Assembly (NCBI GenBank): GCA_934201655.1
Contig: CAKPXD010000064.1
Coordinates: 1 to 7,678 of the forward strand
Direction: 5' to 3'
DNA: 7,678 nt
From: an uncultured Streptococcus sp.
GTDB lineage: Bacteria > Bacillota > Bacilli > Lactobacillales > Streptococcaceae
Part shown: piece by piece, positions 1 through 7,678 of the stretch
Layout: every line of letters begins with the position of its first letter
Position numbering within the stretch: position 1 is the stretch's first letter
Notes under the pieces: model-generated
The model's input: only the letters and a program-made list of their open reading frames with translations
Database searches by the model: none
Told to the model about the DNA's origin: nothing
Program-made: the position numbers and the translations under genes

Positions 1-470
1 ATCAAATGGTCAATGCTCAGCTCACGGCACTTTTAGAAGGCGAGACCAATGTGTTGGCTAATCTATCAAATGCCAGTGCTCTCTTAAAAATGAACTTTCC
101 TCGTACTGTCTTTGCAGGTTTCTATTTATATGACGGAAATGAGCTTATTTTAGGCCCTTTTCAGGGTGGAGTCTCATGTGTTAGAATTGCGCTCGGAAAA
201 GGAGTTTGTGGTGAGTCAGCGGCTAGCCGTCAAACAGTTATCGTTGGTGATGTCAAGACTTATCCAAACTATATTTCTTGTGATAGTAGTGCTCGTAGCG
301 AGATCGTACTTCCAATGGTAAAAAATGGACAGCTTCTGGGTGTATTAGATTTGGACTCATCTCATGTTGATGATTATGATGAAATTGATCAACGCTATTT
401 AGAAGAGTTTGTGTCCATTTTACTAGATAAGACAGAATGGAAATTTTCAATGTTTGAGGAGAAAGCATAA
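1..470 (+). CDS. msrC: Free methionine-(R)-sulfoxide reductase, GAF domain (5' partial)
   Basis: This is a single GAF-domain protein that probably reduces free (not protein-bound) methionine-(R)-sulfoxide in the cytoplasm, with thioredoxin recycling in known members. Three cysteines match those of the E. coli family member (Cys84, Cys94, Cys118). Counted from the ATG at position 6, they are Cys58 in GPFQGGVSC, Cys68 in GKGVCGE and Cys92 in YISCD. The segment [21 protein letters not shown] (98-118) is the typical GAF end of this family. The ATG at 6 is probably internal: the frame is open to the left edge, no ribosome site is visible, and relatives carry about ten more residues ending in a similar Tyr-Gln-Met. 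The true start therefore lies outside the window. The stop codon overlaps the dnaX start in TAATG, so the two are probably co-translated. Function is inferred from family resemblance; a plain GAF sensor role is unlikely because all three cysteines are kept. Confidence 0.85.
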   Translation, partial: QMVNAQLTALLEGETNVLANLSNASALLKMNFPRTVFAGFYLYDGNELILGPFQGGVSCVRIALGKGVCGESAASRQTVIVGDVKTYPNYISCDSSARSEIVLPMVKNGQLLGVLDLDSSHVDDYDEIDQRYLEEFVSILLDKTEWKFSMFEEKA

Positions 471-2134
471 TGTATCAGGCGCTTTATCGAAAATATAGAA
501 GTCAAAATTTTTCACAGTTAGTGGGCCAGGAAGTTGTTGCTAGAACTCTTAAACAGGCTGTAGAACAGGATAAGATTAGTCACACCTACCTCTTTTCAGG
601 GCCTCGTGGAACTGGTAAGACTAGTGTGGCTAAGATTTTTGCTAAGGCTATGAACTGCCCTAATCAAGTAGGGGGTGAACCTTGTAATAACTGTTACATC
701 TGTCAAGCTGTTACGGATGGAAGTTTAGAAGACGTTATCGAAATGGATGCTGCTTCTAATAATGGAGTTGATGAAATTCGTGATATTCGTGATAAATCAA
801 CTTATGCTCCAAGTATAGCTCAGTATAAGGTTTATATCATTGATGAGGTTCATATGCTTTCAACAGGTGCCTTTAATGCCCTTTTGAAAACACTGGAAGA
901 ACCAACTCCAAATGTAGTCTTTATTTTGGCAACGACTGAGCTTCATAAAATTCCTGCAACTATTTTGTCTCGTGTTCAACGATTTGAGTTCAAGTCCATT
1001 AAGACTCAGGATATTCGAGATCATATCTTCCAGATTTTAGAAAAAGAAGGGATTGATTACGAAACAGAAGCTGTTGAAATTATTGCTCGCCGAGCTGAGG
1101 GTGGTATGCGGGATGCCTTGTCAATTCTAGACCAGGCATTAAGCTTAACCCAAGAAGCTACATTGACAACTGCAGTCTCAGAAGAAATCACTGGTACCAT
1201 TAGTTTAAGTGCCTTGGATCATTACGTAGCTGCTTTAGTTCAAAAGGATGTACCGGGAGCCCTTCAAAATCTTGATTTGATTTTTGAGAATGGAAAGAGC
1301 ATGACACGTTTTGTAGTCGATTTGCTGCAATATCTACGTGATATCTTAATTGTTCAAGCAGGTGGAGAAAATACACATCATAGTGATGCATTTGAGAGAA
1401 ACTTAGCTCTTCCGCAGGATGTCTTGTTTGAGATGATTAGTCTTGCTACTAAAAGTCTAGCTGATATTAAGGCTAGCCTACAACCTAAAATTTATGCCGA
1501 AATGATGACTATTCGTTTAGCAGAAATTGATTCTCAACCAGAACTTTCAGGTGAGGTGGCTGAGGAATTGTCTTCTCTTCGAGAAGAAGTTGCACGATTG
1601 AAACAAGCTCTTGCAAATGTTGGTTCTAATCCCAAACAAACTGTTTCTACACCAAGTCGTCCGACTAACAGTAAGTCAATCTATCGTGTAGACCGAAATA
1701 AGGTGCAGTCTATTCTTCAAGAAGCAGTAGAAAATCCAGACTTAGCCCGTCAAAACTTAATCCGTCTTCAGAATGCTTGGGGAGAAGTCATCGAAAGCTT
1801 ATCTGGTCCAGATAAGGCACTCTTGGCTGGTTCTAAACCAGTTGCTGCTAATGAACATCATGCGATTTTGGCATTTGAATCTAACTTCAATGCTGGTCAA
1901 ACCATGAAACGAGACAATCTAAACACTATGTTTGGCAATATTCTTAGTCGCGCTGCTGGATTTTCTCCAGAGATTCTTGCTATTTCTATAGAAGAGTGGA
2001 AGGAAGTTCGAGCTGCATTTTCAAGCAGAGCTAAAAGTTCTCAAGAACAAGTCGTGAAGGAAGAACCCGAAGAGTCAATTCTTCCTCAAGGCTTTGAATT
2101 TTTAGCAGATAAAGTGACTATAGCTGAAGATTAA
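470..2134 (+). CDS. dnaX: DNA polymerase III subunit gamma/tau (clamp loader ATPase)
   Basis: This is the motor subunit of the clamp loader, which uses ATP to place the beta sliding clamp on primed DNA at the replication fork. At 554 residues it has the usual streptococcal length. Seen in order are Walker A GPRGTGKT (44-51), a four-cysteine zinc module (Cys63, 72, 75, 78), Walker B with DEVH (125-128), sensor 1 ATTE (154-157) and sensor 2 GGMRDA (211-216). A helical collar region lies at about 240-350, and a likely coiled segment at 361-383 precedes a Ser/Thr/Pro-rich linker (about 384-405). The C-terminal part (about 408-515) resembles the tau tail domain that contacts the replicase. The usual Ser-Arg-Cys motif reads Ser-Arg-Val (167-169), keeping the arginine that acts in trans on ATP. 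No in-frame slippery A-run was found, so full-length tau is the expected product. AGGAG at 457-461, eight bases upstream, supports the start. Confidence 0.97.
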   Translation: MYQALYRKYRSQNFSQLVGQEVVARTLKQAVEQDKISHTYLFSGPRGTGKTSVAKIFAKAMNCPNQVGGEPCNNCYICQAVTDGSLEDVIEMDAASNNGVDEIRDIRDKSTYAPSIAQYKVYIIDEVHMLSTGAFNALLKTLEEPTPNVVFILATTELHKIPATILSRVQRFEFKSIKTQDIRDHIFQILEKEGIDYETEAVEIIARRAEGGMRDALSILDQALSLTQEATLTTAVSEEITGTISLSALDHYVAALVQKDVPGALQNLDLIFENGKSMTRFVVDLLQYLRDILIVQAGGENTHHSDAFERNLALPQDVLFEMISLATKSLADIKASLQPKIYAEMMTIRLAEIDSQPELSGEVAEELSSLREEVARLKQALANVGSNPKQTVSTPSRPTNSKSIYRVDRNKVQSILQEAVENPDLARQNLIRLQNAWGEVIESLSGPDKALLAGSKPVAANEHHAILAFESNFNAGQTMKRDNLNTMFGNILSRAAGFSPEILAISIEEWKEVRAAFSSRAKSSQEQVVKEEPEESILPQGFEFLADKVTIAED

Positions 2135-2156
2135 AGGGAATTGGTGGTAAAAGACT

Positions 2157-2351
2157 ATGAACAGACAACAATTTATTATCATGGCCTTATTTACTGCTGC
2201 TGAGACTTATTTCTTTAATGAATCCATCATGGAGCAACGGTATATCGTGGCCTTGCTTTGGGCTATTTTGATCCTGAGAAATTTTCGCGTGAGTTATATC
2301 ATGGGTAAAATTGTGAGCGCTATAGATGATCATTTTCAAGGGAAGAAGTAG
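2157..2351 (+). CDS. Small two-helix membrane protein, DUF3272-like
   Basis: This 64-residue protein has no known function. It shows two hydrophobic segments, roughly residues 5-20 and 29-40, separated by a short acidic loop (NESIMEQR). A basic stretch RNFRVSYIMGK (41-51) follows, then a polar tail ending in Gly-Lys-Lys. This suggests a hairpin in the cytoplasmic membrane with the tail on the inside. I recall a small protein of the DUF3272 type at this position in other streptococci, but that assignment is from memory. The start lies 22 bases after the dnaX stop, with only a weak ribosome site (GGTGGT, 2143-2148) at good spacing. An intrinsic terminator follows, so it is probably the last gene of the dnaX transcript. 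That it is a real gene is supported by its placement, membrane-protein composition and full use of the gap. Confidence 0.8.
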   Translation: MNRQQFIIMALFTAAETYFFNESIMEQRYIVALLWAILILRNFRVSYIMGKIVSAIDDHFQGKK

Positions 2352-2373
2352 CTCCTAGCTTCTAGACAAAATC

Positions 2374-2395
2374 AAAGCCTTTTAGGCTTTTTTTT
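2374..2395 (+). terminator. Intrinsic terminator after the dnaX group
   Basis: AAAGCCT (2374-2380) and AGGCTTT (2384-2390) form a perfect 7-bp stem with a three-base TTT loop. A run of eight T residues (2388-2395) begins within the 3' arm. It lies 22 bases past the stop codon of the small membrane protein. The position fits the end of the dnaX transcription unit and separates it from the suf operon. Confidence 0.88.
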
Positions 2396-2403
2396 GTTAT
2401 ACT
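2395..2403 (+). promoter_or_regulatory. Candidate extended -10 promoter for the suf operon
   Basis: TGTTATACT contains TATACT (2398-2403, one mismatch to TATAAT) preceded by TG one base upstream, the extended -10 form common in streptococci. No good -35 hexamer is seen 16-18 bases upstream, where the terminator stem lies; extended -10 promoters often do without one. Transcription would begin near 2410 and give a leader of roughly 95 bases before sufC. It is the best promoter candidate in the gap, but it is a pattern call only. Confidence 0.55.
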
Positions 2404-2418
2404 ATTAAGGTATATTTA

Positions 2419-2424
2419 TTGACA
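2419..2424 (+). promoter_or_regulatory. Perfect TTGACA hexamer, possible second -35 element
   Basis: TTGACA matches the sigma-A -35 consensus exactly. The sequence 16-18 bases downstream (TAGGGATTT region, 2441-2449) is a poor -10 box, so this is either a weak or activator-dependent promoter or a chance match in AT-rich DNA. If it were used, the left arm of the inverted repeat at 2425-2482 would fall in the promoter spacer, where a bound regulator could act. Confidence 0.25.
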
Positions 2425-2482
2425 TTTTACTGTGTTTTTCTAGGGATTTAAAAAGGTTAAATTTCAGGTAAATACAGTAAAA
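2425..2482 (+). repeat. Nested inverted repeat in the sufC leader
   Basis: The outer arms TTTTACTGTGTTT (2425-2437) and AAATACAGTAAAA (2470-2482) can pair over 13 positions with one G-T wobble; the outermost nine are perfect. Inside them GGGATTTAA (2443-2451) and TTAAATTTC (2457-2465) form a second 9-bp stem with two G-T pairs and a five-base loop. No T-run follows on the + strand, so it is not an intrinsic terminator. The right arm ends 11 bases before the sufC ribosome site. It could be an mRNA structure affecting translation or stability, or a split operator. Function is unknown. Confidence 0.6.
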
Positions 2483-2505
2483 AGGATGAAAAGAAAGGAA
2501 CAATC

Positions 2506-3276
2506 ATGTCAGTATTAGAGATCAAAGATCTTCACGTTGAAATTGAAGGAAAAGAAATTTTAAAAGGGGTTAATCTGACTCTTAAAACAGGAGAAATTGC
2601 AGCTATCATGGGACCAAATGGTACCGGTAAGTCTACTCTTTCAGCTGCTATTATGGGGAACCCAAACTATGAAGTCACTAAAGGTGAAGTCTTGTTTGAC
2701 GGTGTAAACATCCTTGAATTGGAAGTGGATGAGCGTGCGCGTATGGGACTTTTCCTTGCCATGCAATATCCATCAGAAATTCCTGGGATTACAAATGCTG
2801 AGTTTCTTCGTGCAGCTATGAATGCTGGTAAAGAAGATGATGAGAAGATTTCAGTTCGTGAATTTATCACTAAGTTAGACGAAAAAATGGAATTGCTCAA
2901 CATGAAAGAAGAAATGGCAGAGCGTTACCTCAATGAAGGTTTCTCAGGTGGTGAGAAAAAACGTAACGAAATTCTTCAACTCTTGATGTTGGAACCAACT
3001 TTCGCCCTCTTAGATGAGATTGACTCTGGTCTTGATATTGATGCCCTTAAAGTTGTTTCTAAAGGTGTGAATGCTATGCGTGGTGAAGGCTTCGGTGCCA
3101 TGATTATTACTCACTACCAACGTCTTTTGAACTATATCACACCAGATGTGGTACACGTTATGATGGAAGGTCGTGTTGTTCTTTCTGGTGGTCCAGAATT
3201 GGCTGCACGCTTGGAACGTGAAGGATACGCGAAACTAGCTGAAGAACTTGGCTATGACTACAAGGAAGAATTGTAA
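2506..3276 (+). CDS. sufC: Fe-S cluster assembly ATPase SufC
   Basis: SufC is the ABC-type ATPase of the SufBCD scaffold complex. It acts in the cytoplasm, not as a transporter, and ATP binding drives the SufB-SufD rearrangement needed for cluster assembly. The 256-residue length is normal. Visible are Walker A GPNGTGKST (36-44), the Q-loop in AMQYP (Gln87), the family signature FSGGEKKR (146-153), Walker B ALLDE with Glu171, the D-loop SGLD (174-177) and the switch His203 in ITHYQR. FSGGEKKRNE is characteristic of SufC rather than of import or export ATPases. AAAGGA at 2494-2499 lies six bases before the ATG and supports the start. It is the first gene of sufCDSUB, preceded by a 154-base gap holding the candidate promoter and the leader structure. 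Confidence 0.98.
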   Translation: MSVLEIKDLHVEIEGKEILKGVNLTLKTGEIAAIMGPNGTGKSTLSAAIMGNPNYEVTKGEVLFDGVNILELEVDERARMGLFLAMQYPSEIPGITNAEFLRAAMNAGKEDDEKISVREFITKLDEKMELLNMKEEMAERYLNEGFSGGEKKRNEILQLLMLEPTFALLDEIDSGLDIDALKVVSKGVNAMRGEGFGAMIITHYQRLLNYITPDVVHVMMEGRVVLSGGPELAARLEREGYAKLAEELGYDYKEEL

Positions 3277-3303
3277 TTCCCTCGTATCTTTTAGGAGAAG
3301 TAA

Positions 3304-6226
<2,923 letters not shown>

Positions 6227-6230
<4 letters not shown>

Positions 6231-6251
6231 GACAAGCTTTCTTTGTCTTAT
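6227..6251 (+). repeat. Hairpin over the sufU stop codon, before sufB
   Basis: ATAAGACAAG (6227-6236) and TTTGTCTTAT (6242-6251) pair over ten positions (nine perfect, one G-T) with a five-base loop, CTTTC. No T-run follows on the + strand (AAATCATTAG), so it is not a classic terminator for the operon. It lies 36 bases before the sufB ATG. Possible roles are partial attenuation, mRNA processing, or protection of the upstream message. On the opposite strand it is followed by a T-rich stretch, but no - strand gene is apparent to be ended there. Confidence 0.55.
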
Positions 6252-6287
6252 AAATCATTAGAAATAAAGAATGAAAGAAAGGATATT

Positions 6288-7678
6288 ATGGCTGAAGAAA
6301 GAGTAGAACCAAAACCAATTGACCTTGGTGAATATAAATTTGGTTTCCATGACGATGTAGAGCCTGTCCTATCGACAGGAAAAGGATTGAATGAAGATGT
6401 CATTCGTGAACTATCAGCAGCTAAGGGAGAACCTGAGTGGATGTTGGAATTCCGTTTGAAATCTTATGAAACCTTCAAAAAAATGCCCATGCAAACTTGG
6501 GGAGCAGACTTGTCAGAGATTGACTTTGATGACTTGATCTACTACCAAAAACCATCTGATAAACCAGCCCGTTCTTGGGATGACGTTCCTGAAAAAATCA
6601 AAGAAACCTTTGAACGAATCGGGATTCCTGAAGCTGAGCGTGCCTATCTAGCTGGAGCTTCTGCCCAGTATGAGTCAGAAGTGGTTTACCATAACATGAA
6701 GGAAGAATTTGAGAAGTTAGGAATTATCTTTACAGATACAGATTCTGCCCTTAAGGAATACCCAGACTTGTTTAAGCAATACTTTGCGAAGTTAGTACCT
6801 CCGACAGATAACAAGTTGGCTGCCCTCAACTCAGCAGTATGGTCTGGTGGAACCTTTATCTATGTACCAAAAGGTGTCAAGGTAGATATTCCGCTTCAAA
6901 CCTATTTCCGTATCAATAACGAAAATACTGGACAGTTTGAACGTACTCTGATTATCGTTGATGAGGGAGCAAGTGTCCACTACGTAGAAGGATGTACAGC
7001 GCCAACTTATTCAAGCAACAGCTTGCACGCTGCTATTGTAGAAATCTTTGCTTTGGACGGAGCTTATATGCGTTATACGACTATTCAAAACTGGTCTGAC
7101 AACGTTTATAACTTGGTAACCAAACGTGCTAAAGCTTTGAAAGATGCGACAGTTGAGTGGATTGATGGAAACTTGGGTGCTAAAACAACCATGAAATACC
7201 CATCTGTTTACCTAGATGGAGAAGGAGCGCGTGGTACGATGCTTTCGATTGCCTTTGCCAATGCAGGGCAACACCAAGATACGGGTGCTAAGATGATCCA
7301 CAATGCTCCACATACGAGCTCGTCTATTGTCTCTAAATCAATCGCTAAAGGTGGAGGTAAGGTAGACTACCGTGGACAAGTAACCTTTAATAAAAACTCT
7401 AAGAAATCTGTTTCTCACATCGAGTGTGACACCATTATCATGGATGACTTGTCAGCATCAGATACCATTCCATTTAATGAAATCCACAACTCGCAAGTTG
7501 CACTTGAGCACGAAGCTAAGGTATCTAAGATTTCAGAAGAACAACTCTATTACCTCATGAGCCGTGGTCTGTCAGAATCTGAGGCAACTGAAATGATTGT
7601 CATGGGATTTGTAGAGCCCTTTACAAAAGAACTTCCAATGGAATACGCAGTTGAGCTCAACCGCTTGATTAGCTACGA
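6288..7678 (+). CDS. sufB: Fe-S cluster assembly scaffold protein SufB (3' partial)
   Basis: SufB is the main scaffold subunit of the SufBCD complex, on which the nascent Fe-S cluster forms. The frame is open from the ATG at 6288 to the right edge, giving 463 residues. The family is usually about 470 long, so only the last few codons are missing. Key residues are present: Cys380 in [12 protein letters not shown], and His408 and Glu409 in ALEHEAK, with the same 28-residue spacing as E. coli Cys405 and His433. Cys236 in VEGCTAP matches the cysteine proposed to receive sulfur. The core (about 185-410) is the beta-helix region shared with SufD. AAAGGA (6278-6283) lies four bases before the ATG, a short but usable spacing. 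The 57-base gap after sufU contains a hairpin, the largest break between genes of the operon. Confidence 0.97.
   Translation, partial: MAEERVEPKPIDLGEYKFGFHDDVEPVLSTGKGLNEDVIRELSAAKGEPEWMLEFRLKSYETFKKMPMQTWGADLSEIDFDDLIYYQKPSDKPARSWDDVPEKIKETFERIGIPEAERAYLAGASAQYESEVVYHNMKEEFEKLGIIFTDTDSALKEYPDLFKQYFAKLVPPTDNKLAALNSAVWSGGTFIYVPKGVKVDIPLQTYFRINNENTGQFERTLIIVDEGASVHYVEGCTAPTYSSNSLHAAIVEIFALDGAYMRYTTIQNWSDNVYNLVTKRAKALKDATVEWIDGNLGAKTTMKYPSVYLDGEGARGTMLSIAFANAGQHQDTGAKMIHNAPHTSSSIVSKSIAKGGGKVDYRGQVTFNKNSKKSVSHIECDTIIMDDLSASDTIPFNEIHNSQVALEHEAKVSKISEEQLYYLMSRGLSESEATEMIVMGFVEPFTKELPMEYAVELNRLISY

Noticed and set aside
1041..1060. Possible programmed frameshift in dnaX at an A-rich run (GAAAAAGAAGG)
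   Set aside because: The run is read as gaa-aaa-gaa and does not form an X-XXY-YYZ slippery heptamer in frame. It also falls within the ATPase core, too early to make a gamma-like product.
2486..2518. Eleven-codon upstream reading frame overlapping the sufC start, a possible leader peptide
   Set aside because: Its only SD-like bases abut the ATG with no spacing, it has no regulatory codon run, and the AAAGGA downstream serves sufC.

Overview
The window looks like chromosomal housekeeping DNA from a low-GC Gram-positive bacterium, most likely a mitis-group Streptococcus. This rests on protein resemblance and on the gene order: GAF-domain reductase, dnaX, a small membrane protein, then sufC-sufD-sufS-sufU-sufB. 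That order is the one I recall from pneumococcus and its relatives. The species cannot be fixed by eye. All genes are on the + strand and closely packed, and every complete reading frame looks intact.

Region 1 (1-2351) holds a three-gene group. The 3' part of a free methionine-(R)-sulfoxide reductase gene overlaps dnaX by one base. dnaX encodes the tau subunit of the DNA polymerase III clamp loader. It is followed after 22 bases by a 64-residue, two-helix membrane protein of unknown function. A clear intrinsic terminator at about 2374-2395 closes the group.

Region 2 (2352-2505) is a 154-base intergenic stretch. It holds the terminator, an extended -10 promoter candidate abutting the terminator T-tract, and a nested inverted repeat (2425-2482) upstream of the sufC ribosome-binding site. 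This is the least explained sequence in the window.

Region 3 (2506-7678) is the SUF iron-sulfur cluster operon in its Gram-positive form, sufCDSUB. SufS takes sulfur from cysteine. SufU, a zinc-dependent sulfur-transfer protein in Firmicutes, accepts it. The SufBCD complex then assembles the cluster using SufC ATPase activity. sufS starts on the heels of sufD, and sufU overlaps the end of sufS by 14 bases, so translation of these genes is probably coupled. A 57-base gap with a hairpin over the sufU stop codon precedes sufB. sufB runs off the right edge and lacks only its last few codons.

I found no mobile elements, CRISPR arrays, RNA genes or defence genes, and no convincing new system. The findings are regulatory and architectural details of otherwise well-known genes.
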